Positions 14,612 to 22,435 of a DNA stretch of 53,473 nucleotides are shown here, piece by piece; position 1 is the stretch's first letter; every line of letters begins with the position of its first letter. The translations under genes and the position numbers were made by a program. This stretch comes from a virus, in the IMG/VR virus record IMGVR_UViG_3300012359_000030, positions 1 through 53,473 of that record. One strand, written 5' to 3'. The notes beneath the pieces were generated by a model. It searched no databases and was not told the origin of the DNA. It worked only from the letters and a program-made list of their open reading frames with translations.

Positions 14612-14617
14612 CAAACA

Positions 14618-14845
14618 TTATCTTTCCTCCTGCAACTGCTTAATAGGTCGGACGATCATATATGTCCTGTCTTCCGCCAAATGCTTTAGAGCGACGAGCC
14701 ACAATTCACCCGGCTTGGGAACAAACTCTTTAGTATTCCTGCAATAGACAGGTATACCTCCTGCTGTTCCCATTGCCTGATTGAATATATCATATTGGGT
14801 GAATCTTATTGGGAATCGCCGTTCTTTTTTGCGCTTAGTTTCCAC
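14618..14845 (-). CDS. Small hypothetical protein (75 aa)
   Basis: 75 residues with a basic N-terminus (ETKRKKERR) and a beta-rich body (GELWLVALKHLAEDRTYMIV). The layout with 'PGELWLV' resembles small SH3-like domains. A monocistronic unit with its own promoter (14887-14917) and terminator. Not otherwise recognised. Confidence 0.55.
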   Translation of the reverse strand: METKRKKERRFPIRFTQYDIFNQAMGTAGGIPVYCRNTKEFVPKPGELWLVALKHLAEDRTYMIVRPIKQLQEER

Positions 14846-14886
14846 TATGGATTCCTTTCAATAATTTATATTAAATGAACGGGGCT

Positions 14887-14917
14887 ATTATATCATGCTC
14901 ATGCAATATCATGTCAA
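14887..14917 (-). promoter_or_regulatory. Promoter of the 14618 gene
   Basis: TTGACA (14912-14917) and TATAAT (14887-14892) on minus, 19-nt spacing (or GATATA at 17). Good hexamers, slightly long spacer. Confidence 0.6.
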
Positions 14918-14971
14918 TCTCTATCCATTCGACTATAATCATGCTACAAATAATAAGGAAAGGAGGATATC

Positions 14972-15073
14972 ATGAAAATCCGTCGGCTCATACGCGACAA
15001 TTGGCGCATATTCAAATGGGATTATTGGTGGCTATTTGCTATGATTAATCCCCGCAATTACTTTCCCAGATAG
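14972..15073 (+). CDS. 33-aa Trp/Arg-rich peptide
   Basis: A strong AAAGGAGG ribosome site 5-6 nt upstream and an upstream TATAAT make this a real gene despite its size. Composition is basic and aromatic (four Trp, RIFKWDYWWLFAM), so it probably lies at a membrane surface. No family recognised. Confidence 0.6.
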   Translation: MKIRRLIRDNWRIFKWDYWWLFAMINPRNYFPR

Positions 15074-15076
15074 CTA

Positions 15077-15105
15077 TTGACATGGAATATATTCCATGAT
15101 AATAT
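15077..15105 (+). promoter_or_regulatory. Promoter with 18-bp palindromic operator
   Basis: TTGACA (15077-15082), 17 nt, TAATAT (15100-15105). The whole spacer is filled by a perfect 18-bp palindrome CATGGAATATATTCCATG (15081-15098), the expected design for a promoter blocked by a dimeric repressor. Confidence 0.7.
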
Positions 15106-15114
15106 TCGTTTATT

Positions 15115-15146
15115 GTTATTGAACTATTCGCGATATATTCAATAAC
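15115..15146. promoter_or_regulatory. 9-bp inverted repeat in leader
   Basis: GTTATTGAA and TTCAATAAC separated by 14 nt, just past the predicted start of the 15077 promoter. Operator or leader hairpin. Confidence 0.45.
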
Positions 15147-15313
15147 TTGTACTTTAAGTATTAAATAGCAACGAGCCAAAACCGTATAGTAATATACAGC
15201 TAATGCTTGTGGTGAGAAGATCGTCCATGTATATCGTTTAAGTAATGTGTTGATTTTTACTTTTGTTGTTCACCATTTCATTCGGAATAGAATTTTCCAA
15301 AAAGGAGACTCAC

Positions 15314-15742
15314 ATGAAACAAACTATCGTTAAGATTTTTGCGATTTTCGCGCTGGCTCTCGTCGCTTTAGGTGTTGTATCCGTTGGCGCATCTGGTCAG
15401 GCATCGGCGCATACGCTGACACCAGCACAACCTCAGCAAGCCTTGGATTGTAGCTTCTGGGTTATCCGACAGGGAAACCTTTATTGGGGAAACAGCTACA
15501 AAGTCGTCCAATTGGATGAGTGTGAAACGCAATCAGTGATTAGTGACTTTTCGTCACGCGCTGGTTGGTCAGGATTATTGGGTGCTCCCTTTGGCTGGGC
15601 TGCCGTATTGGGGCTAGCGGGTGTTCCGCAGGCATATGCTGATTGGATTAAGAACGTGGACAACTCATGTGGAAGGCATGGGGTGAAGCTCTACCTTGCC
15701 TATTGGAATGGTCACGTCACATGGATTTACCCATATTGTTAG
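15314..15742 (+). CDS. Secreted protein, function unknown
   Basis: 142 residues from the ATG with a good AAAGGAGA ribosome site; an upstream in-frame ATG (15263) is less likely. Signal peptide: MKQTIVK, then a hydrophobic core (IFAIFALALVALGVVSVGA), then a likely cleavage site ASA-HT near 33-36. The mature ~107-residue part has four Cys (CSFW, DECE, NSCGRH and final YC), suggesting two disulfides, and an Ala/Gly-rich hydrophobic stretch in the middle (GLLGAPFGWAAVLGLAG). This resembles a secreted bacteriocin-like or surface protein, so a lysogenic-conversion factor is possible. Single-gene unit with controlled promoter and strong terminator. Confidence 0.65.
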   Translation: MKQTIVKIFAIFALALVALGVVSVGASGQASAHTLTPAQPQQALDCSFWVIRQGNLYWGNSYKVVQLDECETQSVISDFSSRAGWSGLLGAPFGWAAVLGLAGVPQAYADWIKNVDNSCGRHGVKLYLAYWNGHVTWIYPYC

Positions 15743-15765
15743 CATGTAGCATGCGCGTCTTTCAG

Positions 15766-15797
15766 GGTCATGCAGGTTTTTCCTGCATGACCTTTTT
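15766..15797 (+). terminator. Strong intrinsic terminator
   Basis: Perfect 11-bp stem GGTCATGCAGG/CCTGCATGACC, T5 loop, T5 tail, 24 nt after the secreted-protein stop. Confidence 0.92.
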
Positions 15798-15833
15798 ATT
15801 GCAAACTTTTAGAATATATTCTAATCTATAACT

Positions 15834-16106
15834 ATGAGTAAAGATAATATGAAAAAATTACTATTTTATATAGCCTCTCTTGTTGAAGGTGCTTATGTCA
15901 TGGAAGTACTGATAAATAATCTTATAGATACTCATAAATATTCCGGTTATCTTCGCGATACTATGGAAACCATTGGTGGCATCCTTTTTATCATTTCAGC
16001 CCTGATAGTAAGTCTTCATTTCGAAATTGCCTCTAAAAAAATAAAATACTCCCTAATAGCTGTTATTTACATTATATTCCTGCTAATATTCTTTTTAAGA
16101 AAATAA
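15834..16106 (+). CDS. Three-span membrane protein (90 aa)
   Basis: Hydrophobic segments at about 8-27, 44-62 and 70-87, with short charged loops. No family recognised. Similar in style to the 144-aa membrane protein at 16372. Confidence 0.6.
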   Translation: MSKDNMKKLLFYIASLVEGAYVMEVLINNLIDTHKYSGYLRDTMETIGGILFIISALIVSLHFEIASKKIKYSLIAVIYIIFLLIFFLRK

Positions 16107-16113
16107 CTGATAA

Positions 16114-16194
16114 ATGAATATGAAAGACATAAAAAACGCATTTAAGCCAAACAAACCCAAAATAACAATTTCTATCACCTCTCCATTATTATAA
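16114..16194 (+). CDS. Possible 26-aa peptide
   Basis: Short Lys/Asn/Pro-rich frame just after the previous stop. Low evidence. Confidence 0.25.
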   Translation: MNMKDIKNAFKPNKPKITISITSPLL

Positions 16195-16216
16195 AAGAAC
16201 TGAGAGGTAATACAAA

Positions 16217-16321
16217 ATGAATAAAAAACTAAAGATTACTTTAATCATTCTCGGAATCATTTTTGTGCTATATATGATTTTCTTTTTCAGTGGTTTTACA
16301 GCATCATTCCCTAGTAAGTAG
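16217..16321 (+). CDS. 34-aa single-span membrane peptide
   Basis: GAGAGG ribosome site 9 nt upstream; Lys-rich N-terminus and one hydrophobic helix (about 7-27). One of several tiny membrane peptides in this block. Confidence 0.5.
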   Translation: MNKKLKITLIILGIIFVLYMIFFFSGFTASFPSK

Positions 16322-16371
16322 AACAGGAGGGGAGAATATTCCTACTAAACTGTTAATATGAAAACATATTT

Positions 16372-16806
16372 ATGAAACATAAGATTAATAAACATTTAAT
16401 TGATTATATACTGTTCTTTTTCGGTTTTATGACTGGTGCTATTGCCATGAAACTTGTATTTGAAAGTTTACTCCTTAATAATACTATCCCTTCCCATGAT
16501 ACTAGGTTCTTATCTGATTCAGTTACCTTATTTCTGTTTATTATATCTACTGGTATATTTATATATTTAGAAAAAAGGAGAATGAATAAAAATAAAACAC
16601 AATCAATATTATCTATACTTACTTCTGCTTTCTCTGGCATGGCATTTTTGGCCTATTTCCTAGGGCTTTGTGATATTAATGGAATTAAAGTTAATCTTAC
16701 TGCGGTATTTTTGGTAACAGTAATCATTAGTCAAGTTCTCGTTTCTTTTTATCACTATTCAAAGAAGAAACGCTCGATAAGCAAAGATAAGCAAATTGAT
16801 AAATGA
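16372..16806 (+). CDS. Four-span membrane protein (144 aa)
   Basis: Hydrophobic segments at about 10-32, 46-65, 78-97 and 103-124, with a basic C-terminus (KKKRSISKDKQIDK). No transport motif visible. Possibly a membrane protein altering phage exclusion or lysis timing, but unassigned. Confidence 0.6.
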   Translation: MKHKINKHLIDYILFFFGFMTGAIAMKLVFESLLLNNTIPSHDTRFLSDSVTLFLFIISTGIFIYLEKRRMNKNKTQSILSILTSAFSGMAFLAYFLGLCDINGIKVNLTAVFLVTVIISQVLVSFYHYSKKKRSISKDKQIDK

Positions 16807-16925
16807 AAACGAAGAAGCAAAATAAAACCTATTTTCCTATAGATCTCGAATCCGCCACCCTTATTGTCTCTGCGATAATTTATATATTATTACTGTCAAC
16901 ATTGCCTGTAATTCATGTGATATAG
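16803..16925 (+). CDS. Possible 40-aa membrane peptide
   Basis: ATGA-coupled to the 144-aa membrane protein and ends in a hydrophobic helix, but its last 65 bp overlap the end of the opposing holin-like gene, which lowers confidence. Confidence 0.3.
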   Translation: MKTKKQNKTYFPIDLESATLIVSAIIYILLLSTLPVIHVI

Positions 16926-17082
16926 CATGTCTCAATCCCATTGCCGCCAGACCTATGAACACATATTGCATACCTTGTTGTGGATTCATGGCTTGTATGG
17001 TCATACCTGAGATGCCATATATTATTGTAGCTAGAGCAATGAGATAAGTTTTTGTACCCTTAAATTCTTCAAGTATCTTCAT
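16861..17082 (-). CDS. Holin-like small membrane protein
   Basis: 73 residues with charged N-terminus (MKILEEFKGTKT), two hydrophobic segments (about 12-29 and 40-58) and a short basic C-terminus. Located right behind the endolysin in a lysis cassette. Holins permeabilise the membrane to release the endolysin. Assignment rests on topology and position. Confidence 0.6.
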   Translation of the reverse strand: MKILEEFKGTKTYLIALATIIYGISGMTIQAMNPQQGMQYVFIGLAAMGLRHAISHELQAMLTVIIYKLSQRQ

Positions 17083-17094
17083 ATAATCACCTCC

Positions 17095-17895
17095 TCATGA
17101 AAATAGAAAAACCAACTTATTGAAAAATCCCATCGGTTTTCCCTTATCTACCATCCCCTGTAATTCATCGATCCTCAACTTCTGAGCATTATTAAGCTTT
17201 ATATAAAGACCCCTATCCCCGATTGCTTGATCGAGCTGTTTTGCCATATCAGGTACTTTATTAGCCTGATCTTGCAGGGTTTGTATTTGTTGTTGCAATG
17301 TTGTTACTTGGGTTTCAAGAGTGCTAACCTTCGCATTTAACTGTGTTATATCATTGTTCCGGTCATTAATTATCTGGTTGAGATTATCTATTGTCTGCTT
17401 GAGTTGCGAGACTTGCTTCTCGTCTTCCTGATAAAGATTCCAATTCTTATCCCGATCATTTCTTATCGCGTCAATTTCTGATTGAGTTATGCTTGGAGTC
17501 CGCTGTATAGGCTTCGGTCTGAGCCATCCAAGAACAGATGTATAATTATGGATTACGAATTCACAATATTGATGTCCATTCCAGTTTTGATCGAGGGAAG
17601 TGAATGAATTCGCATCCGCAGATTTAACCACAGCGATATGTCCAAACTTTCCTATATCTGTTCCCCATATTATTATATCGCCGGGATTAGGGAAATTATC
17701 AGGCGTATTTGCGATCTGCTCGTAGAAGTCTTTAGGATAGGTTGTCCATATATCTATTGCGTTACCAATGAGGGCAAGCGCATTGATAACATCACGATTA
17801 TAAAACTGCACTTCGTCAACACATTGATCGCCATAATATCCATCAAAATCTAGCGGCTGACCATTATTTTTATCGAAGAATTCCTGTAATGTCAT
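17095..17895 (-). CDS. CHAP-domain endolysin with C-terminal coiled coil
   Basis: 266 residues. Residues 1-130 are a CHAP amidase/endopeptidase: nucleophile C25 in GDQCVDEVQFYN, H86 in GKFGHIAVV, N104 in LDQNWNG. Residues ~150-245 are a long Gln/Asn/Leu heptad coiled coil (QLKQTIDNLNQII and following), unusual as the non-catalytic half; most endolysins carry a wall-binding domain there. A hydrophobic C-terminus (FFNKLVFLFS) follows. It cuts peptidoglycan at lysis. Its ATG overlaps the stop of the XhlA-like gene. Confidence 0.88.
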   Translation of the reverse strand: MTLQEFFDKNNGQPLDFDGYYGDQCVDEVQFYNRDVINALALIGNAIDIWTTYPKDFYEQIANTPDNFPNPGDIIIWGTDIGKFGHIAVVKSADANSFTSLDQNWNGHQYCEFVIHNYTSVLGWLRPKPIQRTPSITQSEIDAIRNDRDKNWNLYQEDEKQVSQLKQTIDNLNQIINDRNNDITQLNAKVSTLETQVTTLQQQIQTLQDQANKVPDMAKQLDQAIGDRGLYIKLNNAQKLRIDELQGMVDKGKPMGFFNKLVFLFS

Positions 17896-18107
17896 ACGTT
17901 TCTATTTCCTATAAAAATTCCTATTATCGAGATAACTATACTTATAAAGAGAGATTCCGCGCGATTCCAGCCCCGTTGATTCGCAATATCTTTTTCATTT
18001 TGCAATATGCGCTCATCATGCCTCTCCATCATCTTATTTGTCTGATCCTCAAGCCGTTGAACTATCGCGTATACATCTTTGAGTGTGACAATTTCGGATT
18101 TAGTCAT
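17892..18107 (-). CDS. XhlA-like lysis accessory membrane protein
   Basis: 71 residues: an N-terminal helix (LKDVYAIVQRLEDQ), a charged middle and a C-terminal hydrophobic anchor (SLFISIVISIIGIFIG). This layout matches haemolysin XhlA-type proteins encoded with endolysins. First gene of the three-gene lysis cassette. Promoter not clear; a ~145-nt AT-rich gap separates it from the next gene. Confidence 0.65.
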   Translation of the reverse strand: MTKSEIVTLKDVYAIVQRLEDQTNKMMERHDERILQNEKDIANQRGWNRAESLFISIVISIIGIFIGNRNV

Positions 18108-18242
18108 AGTTATAAAAAAGCAGCAATTCTCACGAATTACCGCTAGATTGTTTCTTTGGTATATGTCTATTATACCTTCTTAGGGCAAATCTTTCTAAAA
18201 CTGTAACATTATTGAAACATTACTGAAATAAAAACCATATAT

Positions 18243-18253
18243 TATATGCTATA
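18243..18253 (+). promoter_or_regulatory. TATATGCTATA motif, copy 4
   Basis: Exact 11-mer ending in the start codon of the HTH gene at 18253, at the head of the long plus-strand glycosylation operon. Confidence 0.5.
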
Positions 18254-18408
18254 TGACTATCCCGCAACGCAATTTACGAAATTCCAAGATTATCAAATAC
18301 CTTCAAGAAAACCATACTCGCGAGCAAGCCGCCAAAGAGTTCGGTCTTTCACTCAGTCAAATATTCCATATTCTAAGAAAATATAGAAAACAATATGCAA
18401 CTAACTGA
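18253..18408 (+). CDS. Small HTH protein heading the operon (51 aa)
   Basis: 51 residues, very basic: HTREQAAKEFGLSLSQIFHI is a helix-turn-helix and LRKYRKQYATN the tail. It overlaps the next gene by 14 bp. First gene of the 15-kb plus-strand operon; its start codon touches motif copy 4, so self-regulation is plausible. Confidence 0.6.
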   Translation: MTIPQRNLRNSKIIKYLQENHTREQAAKEFGLSLSQIFHILRKYRKQYATN

Positions 18409-18745
18409 TTTTGAACAATTCCTAAATGATTACAAATGGAATCTTGATTCCCCTGAATGGCTATCGCGCGGGATAGTTCAATTATCCGAGATCCTCTATG
18501 ATCTTACGAAAAAACTCCACCAGGCAGAATTCGATGAGAATAGGCTTACTATTCAATATTTAGACAATATTCAAGGCGGCAAGAAAATGGCAGTATCCGA
18601 AGCCGAGAAAAGAGCGTTAGTCGATACAAACAATGCCAAACATTTCCTTGAGAATAGTATCGAGACAATTAAAGAAACGATCAATGCGATCAAAAAAAGA
18701 CTTGATGTCCTGGCGTTTGAGTATCGCAATCAGAGCAGACTATGA
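18395..18745 (+). CDS. Helical hypothetical protein (116 aa)
   Basis: Almost entirely alpha-helical with two coiled-coil-prone stretches (25-50 and 75-110, e.g. FLENSIETIKETINAIKKRL). Coupled to both neighbours. Resembles small phage head or assembly helpers but not assigned. Confidence 0.55.
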   Translation: MQLTDFEQFLNDYKWNLDSPEWLSRGIVQLSEILYDLTKKLHQAEFDENRLTIQYLDNIQGGKKMAVSEAEKRALVDTNNAKHFLENSIETIKETINAIKKRLDVLAFEYRNQSRL

Positions 18746-18975
18746 TGGATGACCCGAATGAAATAGTAACAATGTTGAATATCAGAGGCCGGGTTGTCCG
18801 GGTTCGTCGATGGGAAGTATCTTTGTGCAAGGAACAAGGCATGAAAATAATCGTCAATCCGAAGCGGGAATATTATTACGAATATGATCAGGAGAATCAG
18901 CGGTCAATTCCTGTCACCGATAATATCGCTGAAAATATAGAAGAAGGCTCATTATTAGAAGTAGAAATCTTATGA
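18742..18975 (+). CDS. Small hypothetical protein (77 aa)
   Basis: 77 residues: basic strand-rich start (RGRVVRVRRWE), a WEVSLCKEQG helix, then an acidic half. This pattern (residue sequence VxVRxW near an acidic C-term) is seen beside phage glycosyltransferases, but function is unknown. Confidence 0.5.
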   Translation: MMDDPNEIVTMLNIRGRVVRVRRWEVSLCKEQGMKIIVNPKREYYYEYDQENQRSIPVTDNIAENIEEGSLLEVEIL

Positions 18976-20090
18976 TAGGCGTTAAATACACAGGCACAGC
19001 TTTCGATCATTCAGGCTATGGAGCTGCTAATCGAAATTTTATTTGTTCTTTGACATTCGCGGGTTTAGATATGACTACGGAGATTGTCGCCCAGACTCCC
19101 GAGAAATCAGGATATGGCTGGTCGGAGACTTTGATAGAAGATCTCACAGGCCGGCAAATTGATTACAGGATAAAAATCATCCATCTCACTCCTGATCTCT
19201 ATCCGGCATATAGGGAGCCAGGCAAATATCATATCGGTCATCTCTTTTGGGAGACAGATAGATTGCCGAAACAATGGATAGCTCCCTGTAACCAAATGAA
19301 TGAGATTTGGACTGCTTCAGAGCAACAAGCCGATATGATTAAAAAATCAGGTGTTACCATTCCTATCCATTGGTTTCCCCAGCCTATTGATACGATGAAA
19401 TCCGGGAAGATCATAGCCCCATTTGTTATCCCGAATTTTGACGGATTTCTCTTCTATAGTGTCTTTCAGTGGATTGAGCGCAAGAACCCGAAGGCTCTTC
19501 TTCAGACATATTGGAAGACCTTCTCTGGCAAGCAGGATGTCGCTCTGCTGCTCAAGACCTACCGGGTAACATATGGAGATAATGAATTTCAGAAAATCAA
19601 AGAAGATATTAGAGCATGGCAGGCGGAATTAAATCTTCCTCATTATCCGAAAGTCTTTTTAGTCAAGAAACTTATGGATATGGATTCTGTCTTTCGTATT
19701 CATCTCACAGGTGATTGTTTCATCAATACTTCGCGCGGTGAGGGATGGAATATCCCATCAACAGAGGCAATGTTAATGGGAAAACCGATCATATCTATCA
19801 ACAAGACAGGCATAGCAGATTATTTACCCAAAGATGACTATTATCCTTGTGATACCAAGGAATCTCAAGTTACAGAAGTTTCTTATATTCCCTGGTATAC
19901 CAGAGATCAGAAATGGCTTGACATCAACGAACGCGAATTAAGCGATCACATGCTTTCAATCTATAACGACAGATTGCTTGCGAAGAACAAAGGCTTACAA
20001 GCACAGAAATTTGTGAAAGAAAATTTTAATTATCACATTGTAGGAATGAGCATGAAAAAGAGGTTGGGAGAGATAGATAAATTTTTATAA
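18972..20090 (+). CDS. GT-B glycosyltransferase (GT4-like)
   Basis: 372 residues. The N-terminal half has a GYGAANRNF-type glycine loop (about 16-24) and the C-terminal half the retaining-GT signature NTSRGEGWNIPSTEAMLMGK (about 255-275), the E-x7-E-like donor site. It transfers a sugar from a nucleotide sugar. First of about eight transferases in this operon. Target unknown (host surface glycan, phage structural protein or DNA). Confidence 0.82.
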   Translation: MIGVKYTGTAFDHSGYGAANRNFICSLTFAGLDMTTEIVAQTPEKSGYGWSETLIEDLTGRQIDYRIKIIHLTPDLYPAYREPGKYHIGHLFWETDRLPKQWIAPCNQMNEIWTASEQQADMIKKSGVTIPIHWFPQPIDTMKSGKIIAPFVIPNFDGFLFYSVFQWIERKNPKALLQTYWKTFSGKQDVALLLKTYRVTYGDNEFQKIKEDIRAWQAELNLPHYPKVFLVKKLMDMDSVFRIHLTGDCFINTSRGEGWNIPSTEAMLMGKPIISINKTGIADYLPKDDYYPCDTKESQVTEVSYIPWYTRDQKWLDINERELSDHMLSIYNDRLLAKNKGLQAQKFVKENFNYHIVGMSMKKRLGEIDKFL

Positions 20091-20092
20091 AT

Positions 20093-20743
20093 ATGACAAA
20101 GAGTAAGAATACTACAAGCATTATTCGAATTAAGCCTTTAAGAGCAGTATATTATGAGGTCACTATTATGGGGATAACACCATTATATCTAGGACCAATG
20201 ACTGAATATGCTGTTGATCAAGTTCAAGGCACACGTGAGGGAGCAATAGGACCAAAGCAAAAACCTCTGACGATGGAACAGCAATTAGCAGTGGGGAAAT
20301 ATATTGGATATGACGATCAGGGCAATGAGTTCGATGGATATCCTACAAAAAACATTAAATCATGTATTAGGGATGCCGCAATTGGTAAAGAATGGTGGGA
20401 TAAAAAAATAGATAAGAAGCGATTTAATGCGGCATTTGAGATATTGGGAGATATCTTGCACATGGACGGCGAATGTGTGCCATCAAAAGATTGGGTAATG
20501 ATGGGCGCAGGACGAAGTAGTAAACCATTTCCGGCATGGACATATAGATGGAAATATAAAAAAGACTGGAAGACTACTTTTATTATTAGGATACTCCCGA
20601 CATTAATAACAGAGGATAGTATATTCACTATTATGAATACAGCAGGTGAATATATTGGAACAGGAGCTTGGAGAGCCGATAAACATGGTCGATTCAAAAT
20701 TATTAATACAAAAAAGATATCGAAACCTGAGTTTGATCTATGA
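20093..20743 (+). CDS. Phage hypothetical protein (216 aa)
   Basis: Contains VYYEVTIMGITPLYLG near the start and a later GYPTKNIKSCIRDAA block; this combination occurs in phage proteins of unknown role, as far as I recall. No catalytic motif seen. Coupled to the next gene by ATGA. Confidence 0.6.
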   Translation: MTKSKNTTSIIRIKPLRAVYYEVTIMGITPLYLGPMTEYAVDQVQGTREGAIGPKQKPLTMEQQLAVGKYIGYDDQGNEFDGYPTKNIKSCIRDAAIGKEWWDKKIDKKRFNAAFEILGDILHMDGECVPSKDWVMMGAGRSSKPFPAWTYRWKYKKDWKTTFIIRILPTLITEDSIFTIMNTAGEYIGTGAWRADKHGRFKIINTKKISKPEFDL

Positions 20744-21240
20744 AGAAAATAGCAAAACATATATATCATGCCAAGAACAGGCTCTCCGGTAAAGACGCAC
20801 AGATAATCGGAGAATATTTAGCAACGGAAAAAATAACTAAAGCTCGCGAGCTATATGAACGAGCCAAAGCAGAAGATCATTTTCTTCATAATAAATATTT
20901 TGTTTGGGATAAAGATAAAGCAACAGAACTTTATAATATTCATATAGCCAGAAATATAATTAATGATATCGGAGTAGAAATTGTTTATGAAGATGGTGAG
21001 ACAATTATGCTTCCTGAAGCATATCCCAATGTTAAAGAAAAAGATGTTGAAGTAGGCAATTATTTACCTGTAATGGAAGTCATGAACAATGAGAAACATC
21101 GGGATTATGTTATTAAAGTTGCATTTAATGAAATGAAGATAGCATCAGAAAAATATAATTCTTATATAGAATTTAGCAAGATTCAGTTAGCCATCAAAGA
21201 CGTAGAGGAAGATCTAAAAAATAGATCTATTCTTCAATAA
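20740..21240 (+). CDS. Phage hypothetical protein (166 aa)
   Basis: 166 residues: N-terminal helices, a central beta-rich part (GVEIVYEDGETIMLPEA), a C-terminal helical tail. Paired with the 216-aa gene and possibly working with it. No family named. Confidence 0.55.
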   Translation: MKKIAKHIYHAKNRLSGKDAQIIGEYLATEKITKARELYERAKAEDHFLHNKYFVWDKDKATELYNIHIARNIINDIGVEIVYEDGETIMLPEAYPNVKEKDVEVGNYLPVMEVMNNEKHRDYVIKVAFNEMKIASEKYNSYIEFSKIQLAIKDVEEDLKNRSILQ

Positions 21241-21263
21241 ATACCCATTTGATGTGAATACTC

Positions 21264-21343
21264 AGCGCAGCAAAGCAAAGCTTAGCCAAGCGGAGCAGAG
21301 CGAAGCTTAGCAGAGCACAACTTAGCAGAGCGCAGCGAAGCAT
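21264..21343. repeat. 16 x 5-bp AGCNN repeat
   Basis: Exactly 16 consecutive pentamers, 15 starting AGC and one AAC, with variable last two bases. It lies between two genes. Frame readings give only Ala/Ser/Lys-like low-complexity shadows. A longer repeat AGCTTAGCAGAGC is visible inside it. Confidence 0.75.
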
Positions 21344-21389
21344 GACACTGACTGGGATGCGCATAGGATAAACGCATAAATATAAAAAT

Positions 21390-21587
21390 ATGGGAAAAAC
21401 ACAGGAAGATACAATGGACAAATTACTCGTACACTTTGCACAGAGCAAAGCATATATGGATGAGCATGGTAAAGATAGTTTGGCCTGGAGATTAAAATCG
21501 GGAAAATTAACTGAAGAAGACAATATGTGTTTGAAATGGGCGCTTGAGGTTTTACAAAAGTTGCCACTTTTTATAGGAGAATCATGA
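21390..21587 (+). CDS. Small hypothetical protein (65 aa)
   Basis: 65 residues, helical, charged. Starts ~45 nt after the AGCNN repeat and is coupled to the next gene (ATGA). An internal Met at residue 9 could be the true start. Confidence 0.5.
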   Translation: MGKTQEDTMDKLLVHFAQSKAYMDEHGKDSLAWRLKSGKLTEEDNMCLKWALEVLQKLPLFIGES

Positions 21588-21748
21588 AAAACAAAAAATA
21601 CAAATATATCAACATAACATTAGCATTATTAAGCTATTTTGTTCCCGGTTTTTTCTTTATCGGTATTAATAGTTTTGGTGCATTATTATGGTTCCTTTTT
21701 GGATGGATAGTTCCATTATTTGTTCTATTCTATTTGGATTATGAGTAA
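21584..21748 (+). CDS. 54-aa two-span membrane protein
   Basis: GGAGA ribosome site upstream. Lys-rich N-terminus, then two hydrophobic segments (about 10-30 and 32-50). Positive-inside layout. Lies among the glycosylation genes, perhaps a membrane anchor or flippase helper. Confidence 0.55.
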   Translation: MKNKKYKYINITLALLSYFVPGFFFIGINSFGALLWFLFGWIVPLFVLFYLDYE

Positions 21749-22199
21749 AAAAAAGCAAACTGAAATACAATTAGTCGATCCCAAAGCCATTGTCGCGACG
21801 ATGGAGGAGAAGATGCCCGAATGGGTAAAGGAGTTGCATTCGAAAGAAGACATGGGGAATGCTATCTATGCGACAGGCACAGAACTCCTCGTCGCCATAG
21901 ATGATATTCTCCTTCGTTATTTCAGCTTTGATGAGGAGTCCATCAAAGAATTTCATGTTCATCTCAAAGATATCCTTCAGGGAGTGAAAGAGTTTGAGGA
22001 ACATGGACTTTCGATTATGACTCCGCATTCTATGGATGTTCTCGGAGAGAAGATTGGAGAAGTCGGTATCGGAGGTTTACTAGCAGAGATCGCGAATACG
22101 AGATTATTGAAAGAAAGAATGGGTCGTGCCGGACTGGAATACCCTGTTTCCCTCGCAGCAACACCATTTATCAGGAAATTGAAGCAAAAGAACAAATGA
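21741..22199 (+). CDS. Helical hypothetical protein (152 aa)
   Basis: Start at 21741 (overlapping the membrane protein) rather than 21720. Acidic/basic helical protein (for example MPEWVKELHSKEDMGNAIYA) with no motif. Ends overlapping the next start. Confidence 0.55.
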   Translation: MSKKKQTEIQLVDPKAIVATMEEKMPEWVKELHSKEDMGNAIYATGTELLVAIDDILLRYFSFDEESIKEFHVHLKDILQGVKEFEEHGLSIMTPHSMDVLGEKIGEVGIGGLLAEIANTRLLKERMGRAGLEYPVSLAATPFIRKLKQKNK

Positions 22200-22435
22200 C
22201 CGAAAGCAGGCTAAAGACATGGACTCAAGAACAATGGAACTTAGCAGCGTGGGCTATCTGGAGATCTATAACAAAAAAATATGGAAATGACAGCTATCCG
22301 AAAGAAAAAGTTCTTGAATGGTATCTTGATTATTATAAATGGCTAAAAGAATTTGATTCATATGGGGGATCATTATCAGATTTACGTAATGTCGCACGGA
22401 GAAAGATTAAGGAATTCGAAGAAAAGAATATATGA
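22196..22435 (+). CDS. Small hypothetical protein (79 aa)
   Basis: Trp-rich helical protein (WTQEQWNLAAWAIWRSI). Coupled on both sides. No function recognised. Confidence 0.5.
   Translation: MTESRLKTWTQEQWNLAAWAIWRSITKKYGNDSYPKEKVLEWYLDYYKWLKEFDSYGGSLSDLRNVARRKIKEFEEKNI

Noticed and set aside
21227-21567. Two minus-strand frames over the AGCNN repeat
   Set aside because: They arise from the pentamer repeat, which avoids stop codons, and are rich in Leu/Cys/Ala. No ribosome site.
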